64,000 nucleotides of DNA, from assembly GCF_038725785.1 (NCBI RefSeq), contig NZ_CP109796.1, positions 3,224,001-3,288,000 on the forward strand, in the 5' to 3' direction. This DNA comes from Termitidicoccus mucosus (GTDB lineage Bacteria; Verrucomicrobiota; Verrucomicrobiia; Opitutales; Opitutaceae). Both the position numbers and the translations under genes were made by a program. The notes under the pieces were generated by a model. That model searched no databases. It had not been told where the DNA came from and saw only the letters and a list, made by a program, of their open reading frames with translations. This document shows, one piece after another, positions 18,515-28,394 of the stretch. Within the stretch, counting starts at the first letter, position 1; each line of letters opens with the position of its first letter.

Positions 18515-19021
18515 ATGCGCAGCATACTAGCCATGCTCACATCGATCCTCCTGTTGGGTGGCTGCTCAAAAGCCAAAGTATCGTCCGCAAAAATCGAGTG
18601 GATTCACCCAAACCTTAAAGTCACGAAAATCGACAATATTGCAGATCAGGCAACCGCATCTCGCCTATTTCGGTTGTTCGACAAGATTGATCGTAAGCAG
18701 GAGGGGACTCCTTGGGATACTCCATTCTATGACGCGGTCATCACATTTTTTATGTCGGACGGTCGGAGTTACCAAGCGAAGGTCTACCTCCCTAGAGAAA
18801 AGATTTTTTCTGGAATGTGGAAACATCCTGACGGAGTTCTGATGTATTTCGAAGCAGAAAATGGCCAATCGTCAGAATTGGTTGAGTTACTCGGCCCACT
18901 CCTCCCGTCCGAGCCGGTTTATCCGAGAACCGTGTATACTGTCCCGAATATTCCGTTCGACCGTGGTATTCCAAACTTCACGAAGAGCGCCCTTCCCATT
19001 AAGGGAGACTTCACACGTTGA
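18515..19021 (+). CDS. Lipoprotein, unknown function
   Basis: A 168-residue protein with a lipoprotein signal peptide and lipobox LLGGC (MRSILAMLTSILLLGGCSKA). The mature part has no recognised domain; it contains EGTPWDTPFYDAVITFFMSD and GRSYQAKVYLPREKIFSGMW, which look like beta strands. ATG 18515 was chosen because the signal peptide begins there. The gene is AT-richer than the chromosome around it and lies in the island between the two pfp 3' ends, in cassette-like spacing with its neighbours. Confidence 0.8.
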   Translation: MRSILAMLTSILLLGGCSKAKVSSAKIEWIHPNLKVTKIDNIADQATASRLFRLFDKIDRKQEGTPWDTPFYDAVITFFMSDGRSYQAKVYLPREKIFSGMWKHPDGVLMYFEAENGQSSELVELLGPLLPSEPVYPRTVYTVPNIPFDRGIPNFTKSALPIKGDFTR

Positions 19022-19086
19022 GTATAAAGCCGAACCAGTAGGGCAAACCAACCGGGTCAGGCCTGAATGGCGCTAAGTTAAGAGAG

Positions 19087-19225
19087 ACGCTTGCGCAAGG
19101 AGGGGCGGCGTCCCGCCGCTCGACGAGGCGAAAGCCTCGCCCGTTTGCGCGCGGTTTATCGAGAGACGATGGGCACGCGTTCCGCGTGTCGGGCGGCGGA
19201 ATGCCGCCCCTCCTTGCGCAAGCGT
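19087..19225. repeat. Long inverted repeat, 23-bp perfect arms
   Basis: Arms 19087-19109 and 19203-19225 (acgcttgcgcaaggaggggc...) are exact inverted copies, and further pairing exists inside (gtcccgccgc and gcggcggaa-type words). It could fold into a long hairpin. No open frame of note inside. Confidence 0.85.
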
Positions 19226-19284
19226 GCTTTTAACCTTATTTCGGGTCGCGTCATGCATAAAGGACAGGTTAGAAACGGGTCATC

Positions 19285-19548
19285 TGGTTCACCGAGACCC
19301 TCGCCGCCATCGGCCAGCCAAAAGGTACCCGCGTCGCGGTGAAGCACTGAGCATAGCGCGCACGAAAAAAAACGTCCGTTCCCCGGCCCGGCCGCCTCGC
19401 GCGCGCCGGGCCGTTTTTTAGCCGCTAGCTTCAAGTACTAAACCGAACCCAACTCAGTATTGACTATCATGCGGTTAATTCAACGATACCTCCAATGAAA
19501 CACCCCGCAAAAGCCAAACTCAGTTTGGCCTAATTTGTTTGGCAAAGA
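19285..19548 (+). repeat. Direct repeat, right copy of pfp 3' end
   Basis: Matches 16637-16900. It restarts in the middle of pfp codons at tggttcaccgagac and reads to the stop with two synonymous changes. Beyond the stop, the terminator, the gactatcatg word and the gccaaac/gtttggc hairpin are kept, with the hairpin loop changed from ttc to tca. There is no pfp sequence upstream of it. Confidence 0.88.
19384..19419 (+). terminator. Duplicated pfp terminator
   Basis: Same 9-bp stem as at 16735-16771 followed by six T residues; it now sits between the lipoprotein gene and the membrane protein gene. Confidence 0.8.
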
Positions 19549-19554
19549 TACTCC

Positions 19555-20010
19555 ATGAAATCGGCTCAAACCGTAGTGCTCCTGTTACTCGGCCTTTTTG
19601 TGCTTTCGGCCGCACCAGACTTCATTCGATTCTTCAGGCATTTCAGCGACTACGTCGGCTTTGTTCAGGCTATTCGTGTCATTCAGTTGGCTCTTGGTTT
19701 GGCAATACTCGCAGGCATCCTTCTGCACTTTCTCAGATTCCGAAACCTGTCCTCAGCCTTAGTCTACATTGGAAGTGTGCTCGGATCACTCGGTGTGGTC
19801 CACCATGGTCATCCGTTGGCATATCCGGTAGCGTATTCATTCTACTTTACCCATTACCCTTCGACGATTGAGGATGTAAAAAGCGTTGTGGGAGTGCGCG
19901 TCGACTTGGTAATGATAACCCTCTTTATTCTCGCGCTCGTGCTGTCCTCAATTGCATGTAGAGCCGAACCAAGCGATACAGACACCCCCGACGTGTCCGA
20001 GAAAGAGTAA
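19555..20010 (+). CDS. Small integral membrane protein, unknown function
   Basis: A 151-residue protein with about four hydrophobic segments: TVVLLLLGLFVLSAA, VIQLALGLAILAGILLHFL, YIGSVLGSLGVVHHGHP and VDLVMITLFILALVLSSIAC. It has a short acidic C-terminal tail. I do not recognise the family. It starts a few bases after the right copy of the pfp-end repeat and has the same lower GC and codon use as the other island genes. Confidence 0.8.
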   Translation: MKSAQTVVLLLLGLFVLSAAPDFIRFFRHFSDYVGFVQAIRVIQLALGLAILAGILLHFLRFRNLSSALVYIGSVLGSLGVVHHGHPLAYPVAYSFYFTHYPSTIEDVKSVVGVRVDLVMITLFILALVLSSIACRAEPSDTDTPDVSEKE

Positions 20011-20111
20011 AGGGCTTTTAGGGGGCAAACCAACCGGGTTGGGTATTGCTGATTTTAAACGCGAAACCTGCGCGCCGTCCCTCGCTTTCTCCACCCTCAA
20101 TCCTGCGTAAC

Positions 20112-20573
20112 ATGACTGCCCTGAAATACCTGTCGCTGCCCCTGATCTGCCTGTTTGCCGTTTCTGCCTTTGCTGAGGTCAAGCCGTCGGTCGAAGTGCA
20201 AAAACTGGCCCAGTCCGAAAAAATGTGGGACGGCACCCCGCTGCCCGCCTACCCTTCGGGCCAGCCGGAAATCACCGTCATCAAGGTCACCATCCCGCCG
20301 CACGGCACCCTGGCCTGGCACAAACATCCTTCCATCAATGCCGGTTATCTCCTGTCCGGCACGCTGACCGTCATCTCCGAGGACGGCAAACAACTGGTGC
20401 TAAAACCCGGCGACGCCCTGATCGAACTGGTGGACAAATACCACTGCGGCCGCAACGACGGCGACGACCCGGTGGAAATCGTAGTCTTCTACGCGGGCAA
20501 ACACGGCGTCCCCCTGTCGGTCGCCCGCCAAGGGAGCGCAAACTACGGCTCCCGCGAGAGCTGTGCTCATTGA
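20112..20573 (+). CDS. Exported cupin-domain protein
   Basis: A 153-residue protein with an N-terminal signal peptide (LPLICLFAVSAFA, cleavage after AFA) and one cupin_2 domain. Cupin motif 1 is seen as HGTLAWHKHPSINAGYLLSG, with His residues for metal binding, and motif 2 as LKPGDALIELVDKYHCGRN. The substrate is unknown. Start ATG 20112 precedes the signal peptide. It is followed closely by a MITE-like repeat. GC is back to chromosomal level, so it lies outside the island proper. Confidence 0.88.
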   Translation: MTALKYLSLPLICLFAVSAFAEVKPSVEVQKLAQSEKMWDGTPLPAYPSGQPEITVIKVTIPPHGTLAWHKHPSINAGYLLSGTLTVISEDGKQLVLKPGDALIELVDKYHCGRNDGDDPVEIVVFYAGKHGVPLSVARQGSANYGSRESCAH

Positions 20574-20603
20574 TTACGCCTCCCCAAGGACAAGCCAAAG
20601 GGG

Positions 20604-20772
20604 GGTGTCCCAAAGCAGTGATGTCATTCCATCTTTCTCTTTATTCTTTCTTCTTTCTCTTTCGTCAGGAACGAGCAGGGAGTTCCGAGCGAAGCGAGAA
20701 GCCTGACAAGAGGAAAGATAAAGAATTAAGAGAAAGATTCCGGCGGGTGACATCACTGCTTTGAGCTACACC
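20604..20772. repeat. MITE-like repeat, family E copy 1
   Basis: About 169 bp. Its terminal inverted repeats are ggtgtcccaaagcagtgatg and, read inverted from the right, ggtgtagctcaaagcagtga. The inner arms are rich in ctttct/agaaag words and the centre carries gttccgagcgaagcgagaag. The inner right arm ends gattccggcggg, shared by other copies. Confidence 0.9.
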
Positions 20773-20843
20773 CGAAGTCACCCCTCGCCCGCATTTTGCA
20801 TTGAGCTTTGCCGGGGGCGGTTTAATTCCTTGGCCTTTTTCCC

Positions 20844-22061
20844 ATGCGCATCCGCTCCTTCCAAGGGCTCCGCCCGTCACCCGCCCAAGCCGCCCAAGTC
20901 GCCTGCGTCCCCTACGACGTGATCAACAGCCAGGAGGCCGCCAGGCTCGCCGAGGGCAATCCCCTCAGCCTGCTCCACGTCATCCGCCCCGAGATCGACC
21001 TGCCCGCGGGCATCGACCTGCACTCGGACCCGGTTTACGCCAAGGCGGTGGAAAACTTCCGCGCGTTTCAGGAAAAAGGCATCCTCCAGCGCGAGCCCGG
21101 GCGCTGCATCTACCTCTACAAGCTCCGCATGGGCGCGCACGAGCAGACCGGCGTCGTGGCCGTCTTCCACACCGACGACTACAACCGCGACATCATCAAA
21201 AAACACGAGAAGACCCGCCGCGACAAGGAGGACGACCGCACCCGCATCACGCACGAACTCAGCGCCAACCCCGAGCCGGTTTTCCTCACCTACCGCGACT
21301 CGTCCGAAATCGACGCCCTCGCCGACGCCGCCGTGAAGCAGGCGCCGCTCTTTGACTTCACCGCGCCCGACGGCATCCAGCACACGGTCTGGCGCGTGGC
21401 CGGCGGCGCGGACTTCGAACACGCCTTTGCCAAAATCCCCGTCGCCTACGTGGCCGACGGACACCACCGCAGCGCCAGCGCCGCGCGCGTGGGCCGCGAA
21501 CGCCGCGAGGCCAACCCCGCCCACACCGGCGAGGAGGATTACAACTGGTTTCTCGCCACCATCTTCCCCGCGTCGCAACTGCAAGTGCTCCCCTACAACC
21601 GCCTCGTCCTCGACCTCAACGGCCTCGCGTCCGAGGCGTTCCTGAAAAAAGTGCGCGCCGTTTTCACGGTCACCGAAAGCGCGTCCGACAAGCCCGCCGC
21701 GCCCGCGCACGTAAATATGTATCTCGGCGGAAAATGGTTCGGCCTCGCGTGGCAAACCGACCCGGCCGCCGATCCCGTCTCGCAACTCGACGTGAGCGTG
21801 CTCCAGGAAAAACTGCTCGCGCCCGTGCTCGGCATCGACGACCCGCGCACAAGCAAGCGCATCGACTTCGTCGGCGGCATCCGCGGCACCGGCGAACTGG
21901 TGAAACGCGTGGACGGCGGCGAGGCCGCGGTGGCGTTTTCGATGTATCCCGTGACGGTGGACCAGCTCATGGCCATCGCCGACGCCGGCCAGATCATGCC
22001 GCCGAAAAGCACGTGGTTCGAACCCAAGCTCCGCTCCGGCCTGTTCGTGCACACATTCTGA
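20844..22061 (+). CDS. DUF1015 family protein
   Basis: A 405-residue cytosolic protein of the DUF1015 family (PF06245), usual length. Recognised by MRIRSFQGLRPSPAQAAQVA, CVPYDVINSQEAARLAEGNP, EKTRRDKEDDRTRITHELSA and ADGHHRSASAARVGRER. Function is not established; in several bacteria members lie next to serine or phosphonate metabolism genes, but that is not the case here. Monocistronic. Confidence 0.93.
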   Translation: MRIRSFQGLRPSPAQAAQVACVPYDVINSQEAARLAEGNPLSLLHVIRPEIDLPAGIDLHSDPVYAKAVENFRAFQEKGILQREPGRCIYLYKLRMGAHEQTGVVAVFHTDDYNRDIIKKHEKTRRDKEDDRTRITHELSANPEPVFLTYRDSSEIDALADAAVKQAPLFDFTAPDGIQHTVWRVAGGADFEHAFAKIPVAYVADGHHRSASAARVGRERREANPAHTGEEDYNWFLATIFPASQLQVLPYNRLVLDLNGLASEAFLKKVRAVFTVTESASDKPAAPAHVNMYLGGKWFGLAWQTDPAADPVSQLDVSVLQEKLLAPVLGIDDPRTSKRIDFVGGIRGTGELVKRVDGGEAAVAFSMYPVTVDQLMAIADAGQIMPPKSTWFEPKLRSGLFVHTF

Positions 22062-22108
22062 CGCCGCCCCGGGATCCGTAACGCCTTGGACGAAACGGAT
22101 TCGGACTT

Positions 22109-22191
22109 TTGGAGGGCCGAGCTCCCGCGAGGCCGTCGCCGAAAAACGTTGCCTGAAACCGCGACGGCCTCGCGGGAGCTCGGCCCTCCAA
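22109..22191. repeat. Perfect inverted repeat, 31-bp arms
   Basis: Arms 22109-22139 and 22161-22191 are exact complements (ttggagggccgagctcccgc...). The loop is 21 nt. The rest of the 316-bp gap before the BON gene shows no gene. Confidence 0.9.
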
Positions 22192-22377
22192 CAAAAAGCC
22201 CCTTTCTCGGTTTGGAAGTGGCATAGGGCGAGGCCGTAACAGAGCAGCGGAGTCTCCGCCGCCGCTCCGTTGCCCACTGCTCCCTGCAATCGCACCCGAC
22301 GCCGGCCGCATCGTGTCCCGAGACTTGGCAGAAACCCAAATATGGGATTTATTTCCCATTCATCCCAATCCCACGCC

Positions 22378-23040
22378 ATGAAAACATCACTGCTCGTTTT
22401 TCTGCTCGGTGTCGCGCTTGGCGCGATCGGATTTTATTACAGCCCCCTCCGCCAGGCCAGGGCGGACGCCGCCCCGCCGCGCGTCGTCGCCTCGAACAAA
22501 ACGACCGCGTCCGACACATCCGGCAAAGCCGCCTCATCCGGCACGGCCACGGCTTCCGGCAGCGCGGCCACTTCCGGCTCGTCCGCGGGCACGGCCGCAT
22601 CCGGCACCGCCAAGCCCACCGTCATGGAGCATGCGCGCGACACCGCGGCCGCCGCGCGCGACGCGGTCGCGCAGAAACTCGTCGAGTGGAAACTCACGCC
22701 GGCCGACATCAAGGAAGAGCTCGCCAAAACCTCGCGCGTGGTGCGCGAAAAGGCGCGATCCACCGGGACGGCGATTTCCGCCGGCGTCTCCAACGCCCGC
22801 ATCATCGCGGTCATCAAGGCGAAATACACGCTCGACCGCGACCTCGACACCGCCGGCATCAGTGTCGATTGCGACGCGGGCAAGGTCACGCTCACCGGCA
22901 CGCTCGCCGACGCCGCGCTCGTGGGCCGGGCCATCACGCTCGCGCTCGACACCGAGGGCGTCAACGAAGTCGTCTCGCTCCTCACCGTGTCCGCGCCCGC
23001 CGCGGATGCGGACAAGAAGGCCGACCCCGCCAAAAAATAA
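22378..23040 (+). CDS. Membrane-anchored BON-domain protein
   Basis: A 220-residue protein. The N-terminal hydrophobic segment (LLVFLLGVALGAIGFYYSP) is an anchor or signal. A low-complexity Ser/Gly/Ala/Thr linker follows (about residues 40-80), then a helical region and a BON domain at about residues 140-205 (KAKYTLDRDLDTAGISVDCD, GKVTLTGTLADAALVGRA). BON domains bind membranes or hydrophobic ligands, as in OsmY-type envelope stress proteins. Expected location is the periplasm. The following DUF1653 gene starts 44 bp after the stop and is probably cotranscribed. Confidence 0.88.
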   Translation: MKTSLLVFLLGVALGAIGFYYSPLRQARADAAPPRVVASNKTTASDTSGKAASSGTATASGSAATSGSSAGTAASGTAKPTVMEHARDTAAAARDAVAQKLVEWKLTPADIKEELAKTSRVVREKARSTGTAISAGVSNARIIAVIKAKYTLDRDLDTAGISVDCDAGKVTLTGTLADAALVGRAITLALDTEGVNEVVSLLTVSAPAADADKKADPAKK

Positions 23041-23084
23041 ATCTCATCGGGAAACGGGATGCGGAATCGCCTGTCTGCCTCCGC

Positions 23085-23384
23085 ATGCGCATCCATCGTC
23101 TTCCTTTTTTTCCCGACACCGCCATCCCCGACGCCCCGCCCGTGGAACCCTTGCCGCCGCTCCCCGCCGAACCCCGCCCCGGGCGCTACCGCCATTTCAA
23201 GGGCCACGAATACGAGGTGCTGGGCTGCGCCCGGCATTCGGAGACGCTGGAAATCCTCGTGATCTATCGTTCCGTCGAGGGTGACAATACCCTGTGGGCG
23301 CGTCCGCGCGCGATGTTCATGGACACCGTTGCGCTTCCGACCGGGGAGCAAGTTCCCCGTTTCGCGCGGGCGGATGGCGAATAG
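23085..23384 (+). CDS. DUF1653 domain protein
   Basis: A 99-residue protein. A Pro-rich N-terminus precedes a DUF1653 domain (PF07866), recognised by PRPGRYRHFKGHEYEVLGCA and EILVIYRSVEGDNTLWARP. These are small beta-rich proteins of unknown function. It directly follows the BON gene on the same strand. Confidence 0.88.
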   Translation: MRIHRLPFFPDTAIPDAPPVEPLPPLPAEPRPGRYRHFKGHEYEVLGCARHSETLEILVIYRSVEGDNTLWARPRAMFMDTVALPTGEQVPRFARADGE

Positions 23385-23525
23385 CGCGGAAACCCGGAAA
23401 AATTTCGGAAGATACCATTTGCCAACTGAAATGGCACCTTGGCAGAACGCGGTTTGGAGGGACGACCTCCATCTAAAGCCGGATTCTTATTGGTATAGTA
23501 TTTTCTCTCGACATTGGCCCAAATG

Positions 23526-23579
23526 GTAGGGCGAGGCATCCCCGCCGAGCCTCGGCTCAGCCGGAGGCTTCGCCCTACC
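23526..23579. repeat. Palindromic repeat, family C copy 2
   Basis: Reads TAGGGCGAGGCATCCCCGCC, then a complementary arm ending CTTCGCCCTA. Its flanks (ctctcgacattgg, gccaatgt) resemble those of the copy at 46092-46156 in reverse. Together with the family D element next to it, it fills the gap between the DUF1653 and homocysteine methyltransferase genes. Confidence 0.85.
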
Positions 23580-23598
23580 GACACTGCCGCGCCAATGT

Positions 23599-23735
23599 TA
23601 GAGCATTTCCTATTTATTCTGTCGCAAATAAACCATGTCCCCGTAGGGTCTGACCTTGTGTCAGGCCGGTTTAGTGCCCGCGGCGCGACGCAAGGTCGCG
23701 CCCTACATGCGACAAAATAAACCGAAAATGCTCTA
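23599..23735. repeat. MITE-like repeat, family D copy 2
   Basis: 137 bp, ends TAGAGCATTTCC and its inverted form GAAAATGCTCTA. It is nearly identical over its length to 10161-10295 in the opposite orientation. Confidence 0.9.
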
Positions 23736-23762
23736 ATCGAAAATATTATAAAAGCCCTGGTA

Positions 23763-24659
23763 TCATTTGCCCAAGGCGCCGCGGGCGGACGCCACGATGT
23801 GGGCGGGCGTCGTCCCGCAACAACCCCCGACGATGCGCGCGCCGAGCGCGAGGTAATGCGCCGCGGCTGCCGCGAAGGCCTCCGGGGTCGTGTGATAAAC
23901 AATGCTGTCGCCGTCGCGCTCGGGGGAACCGGCGTTGGGTTGCACGATGACGGGGGCTCCGTTTGCGGCGGCAACGAGCCGGGCGCACAGCGTGGCGTAG
24001 TCGTCGAGGGAAAGTTGCGTGCCGCAATTGGCGCCGACGATGTCCGCCCCGGCCTCGAGCGCGGCCCGCACGGCGGCGGGGGCATCGGTGCCCATCATGG
24101 TGCGGAATCCGGACGGCGTGTGCTGAAAGGCATACGTGGCAATGACAAGCCGCGCGCCCGCCTCGCGCGCGGCAGCGATGGCGAGCGCGGCCTCGGCGGG
24201 GTCTGACATGGTCTCGACCAGAATGGCGTCGGCGCCGCCGTCGAGCAGCGCGGCGGCTTGCGCGCGGAAGGCGTCGGCCGCGGCGTCGGGCGTGGTTTCG
24301 CCGACGGGTTCAAGGATGCCGCCGAAGGGGCCGATGTCGCCGAGCACCCAGGCGCGTTCGCCGGCGACCTCGCGGGCGAGGCGCACGGCGGCGCGGTTGA
24401 TGTCGGCGGCGCGTTCCGCGAGGCCGTGCGCGGCGAGCGCGAGGGCAGTGCCGCCGAAGGTATTGGTGGTAAGGAGGTCGGCGCCCGCGTCGAAATAGCG
24501 CCGGTGGACGAGGCGGACTTTTTCGGGCTGGTCGAGCACCCAGCGTTCGCAGGACTCGCCGGGGCGGAGGCCGAGTTGCTGGAGTTGCGTGCCGGTCGCG
24601 CCGTCGCATTGGAGCGGGCGGGCGGCGAGGGATTCAAGGAGGGTTTTTAGGCGGGGCAT
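23763..24659 (-). CDS. Homocysteine S-methyltransferase family protein
   Basis: A 298-residue protein of the Pfam S-methyl_trans family, which folds as a TIM barrel and moves a methyl group to homocysteine using a zinc-bound thiolate. The Zn ligands are visible: the first Cys in GADIVGANCGTQL and the Cys pair in GARIVGGCCGTTPAHI. Further family parts are CDGATGTQLQQLG, NTFGGTALALAAHGL and GDIGPFGGILEP. It could be a stand-alone methyltransferase for S-methylmethionine or betaine, or the first half of a split MetH; no cobalamin-binding part follows. ATG 24659 is the last in-frame start before conserved sequence. Confidence 0.92.
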   Translation of the reverse strand: MPRLKTLLESLAARPLQCDGATGTQLQQLGLRPGESCERWVLDQPEKVRLVHRRYFDAGADLLTTNTFGGTALALAAHGLAERAADINRAAVRLAREVAGERAWVLGDIGPFGGILEPVGETTPDAAADAFRAQAAALLDGGADAILVETMSDPAEAALAIAAAREAGARLVIATYAFQHTPSGFRTMMGTDAPAAVRAALEAGADIVGANCGTQLSLDDYATLCARLVAAANGAPVIVQPNAGSPERDGDSIVYHTTPEAFAAAAAHYLALGARIVGGCCGTTPAHIVASARGALGK

Positions 24660-24715
24660 GGGAGGAATTGCGGAAAGTTCAAGGATAGCGCAAAAAAAGC
24701 AAACGGCGCAAACGA

Positions 24716-24868
24716 TCAGGATTTCCAAACCAATGGTTTCAGGCCATCGCGTCTGGCCTCGGCGCGAATTTGTCGTCCGACTTTTTTGAAAGCCCTTTCG
24801 GCGCGGGCAATGAATTCGGATGATGCCTGACGTTTTGCCACAGAGGCCTTGCCTGCTTTTGTTTTCAT
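24716..24868 (-). CDS. 50-residue basic protein, partner of zeta-like kinase
   Basis: A short gene whose ATG overlaps the TGA stop of the zeta-toxin-like gene by four bases (ATGA), a sign of translational coupling. The product starts MKTKAGKASVAKRQASSEFI and is Lys/Arg-rich and helical, ending in KPLVWKS. Short proteins of this kind are often found just after chromosomal zeta-like kinases. Whether it is an antitoxin is an inference from position. Confidence 0.72.
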   Translation of the reverse strand: MKTKAGKASVAKRQASSEFIARAERAFKKVGRQIRAEARRDGLKPLVWKS

Positions 24869-25418
24869 GCGATGAGTAGTTTCCGGACGGAATCAATATC
24901 TGTCGAGATAGATGATGCGAGTTGCCGCGACGGAATTCGAGTGTTGTTCCAAATCACCCAGCGGGTGGCGAGTGGCAGATAATCCGCCAGCAGATGCCCG
25001 CGACTGCGGAAAAAACGCCGCTTTATGTCATCGCTGGGGACATCGTGGCCTCCTTTGCAAACGCGGCGGCGGACGCGGGCGATGGCTTGTTTCGGCGTTG
25101 CAAGCCAGAGGTAGTGAAGCTCGATTTCGTAGCCGAGCTCCAGCGCCCGCCGAAAAAGTTTGATGTAAGTTTTCCCGCTGAGCGTCGATTCGAGGGCAAA
25201 GGTTTCTTTGCGTTGCAGACAGGCGGAAATTTCCTCCAGCAGAATGCGCCCCGCCTTTATCGCGCTTTGCGCGGGCGCGAGCGGGGAGAGGCCGCGGGCG
25301 ATTTCATCGGCGTTGAGGAAGCGCAGGCATTTGACCTCGCTCGGGAGGAAAATTTTGGCGAAGGTGGTTTTGCCCGCACCATTGCAGCCTGCGATGAGGT
25401 AGAGCGTGGGGCGGCGGC

Positions 25419-25431
<13 letters not shown>
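24865..25431 (-). CDS. Zeta-toxin-like P-loop kinase
   Basis: A 188-residue P-loop protein of the zeta toxin family. The Walker A motif is LIAGCNGAGKTTFAKIF at residues about 12-28. It is followed by FLNADEIARGLSPLAP, with the Asp and Arg that align with the catalytic region of zeta kinases, then ESTLSGKTYIKL for substrate binding and the C-terminal LHYLWLATPKQAIARVRRRV. Plasmid zeta enzymes phosphorylate UDP-N-acetylglucosamine and block wall synthesis; the activity of chromosomal relatives of this short type is mostly untested. Its start overlaps the end of glnS by 13 bp, and a 50-codon gene overlaps its stop. Confidence 0.88.
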
Positions 25432-27224
<1,793 letters not shown>

Positions 27225-27289
27225 GACGGGCCAGCCAAGCAAAATGGGGCATCAAAGTAAAGCCGCGCACTTGCGCCACGCGCAGAGAG

Positions 27290-27447
27290 GGTGCAACTCA
27301 AAGTGATGTCACCGCCGGAATCTTTCCTCTTTATTCTTTATCTTTCCTCTTGTCAGGCTTCTCGCTTCTCTCGGAACTCCCTGCCCGTTCCTGACGAAAG
27401 AGAAAGATAAAGAGGAAAGAGGGAGTGACACAACTTTGAGTTACACC
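27290..27447. repeat. MITE-like repeat, family E copy 2
   Basis: Ends are ggtgcaactcaaagtgatgt at the left and aactttgagttacacc at the right. The inner arms are gccggaatctttcctcttta-like and agaaagataaagaggaaaga. The centre carries caggcttctcgcttctctcg, the inverse of the centre of copy 1. It separates the divergent glnS and purU genes. Confidence 0.9.
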
Positions 27448-27527
27448 GGCGCAGAGAGGCACATGGCCCTGCCTCGCTCGCTTCTTGTGTCCCGCGGGCA
27501 AATGGCCTTATGCTGCCCGTTTTTCAC

Positions 27528-28385
27528 ATGAGCACGCCCAATACCATTGTCGCCCTGTTGCACGGTCCCGACCGCGCCGGGCTCGTTGCAAAAACCTCCG
27601 GATGGATCTACGAAAACGGCGGCAACATCCTGCACGCCGACCAGCATCGCGACATGGCGGCGGAAATTTTCTTCCAGCGCATCGAGTGGACCGCAGCCCC
27701 CTCGGGACTCGCCGCCGACGCCTCGCTTTTCAAACGCTTCGCCGAGACCCTGGGCATGACCGTGCGCGTCGCCGACGCCGCGCGGCGCACGAAGGTCGCG
27801 ATCTTCGTCTCGAAGTTCGACCACTGTTTCCACGATCTCATCCTGCGCTGGAAATCCGGCGACCACGCGTGCGACATCGTCGCCATCGTGTCCAACCACC
27901 GCGATCTCGAGGCCGCCGCGAAAGGCTACGGCCTGCCTTATCATTACATCCCGGTGGCCGCCGGGACGAAGGCCGCCGCCGAGACGAAACAGCTCGAATT
28001 GCTCGACCAGCTCGGCATCGAGCTGGTCATCATGGCGCGCTACATGCAGGTGCTGTCGGCCGACTTTCTGGCGAAGTGCGCAAACCGTCCGGTGATCAAC
28101 ATCCACCATTCCTTCCTGCCCGCGTTTGCCGGCGGGCGCCCCTATCAGCAGGCGCACGAGCGCGGCGTGAAGCTCATCGGCGCCACCGCGCACTACGCCA
28201 CGCCGGTGCTCGACGACGGCCCCATCATCCAGCAGGACGTCGTGCGGGTGACGCATCGCCACGGCGTGAACGACCTCGTCCGCAAGGGCCGCGACCTCGA
28301 AAAGATCGTCCTCGCCCAGGCGGTGCGCTGGCACCTGGAGCATCGCGTGCTCGTTTACGGCAACAAGACGGTTGTGTTCGATTGA
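27528..28385 (+). CDS. purU: Formyltetrahydrofolate deformylase
   Basis: A 285-residue PurU, which hydrolyses 10-formyl-THF to formate and THF to balance one-carbon pools. An N-terminal ACT domain (about residues 1-80; VALLHGPDRAGLVAKTSGWI) is followed by a formyltransferase-fold domain. Catalytic residues appear in NIHHSFLPAFAGGRPYQQAH (Asn and His) and in ATAHYATPVLDDGPIIQQD (His and Asp). ATG 27528 starts directly before the ACT domain. Monocistronic, convergent with the dUTPase-like gene. Confidence 0.96.
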   Translation: MSTPNTIVALLHGPDRAGLVAKTSGWIYENGGNILHADQHRDMAAEIFFQRIEWTAAPSGLAADASLFKRFAETLGMTVRVADAARRTKVAIFVSKFDHCFHDLILRWKSGDHACDIVAIVSNHRDLEAAAKGYGLPYHYIPVAAGTKAAAETKQLELLDQLGIELVIMARYMQVLSADFLAKCANRPVINIHHSFLPAFAGGRPYQQAHERGVKLIGATAHYATPVLDDGPIIQQDVVRVTHRHGVNDLVRKGRDLEKIVLAQAVRWHLEHRVLVYGNKTVVFD

Positions 28386-28394
28386 GGCGCGGTC

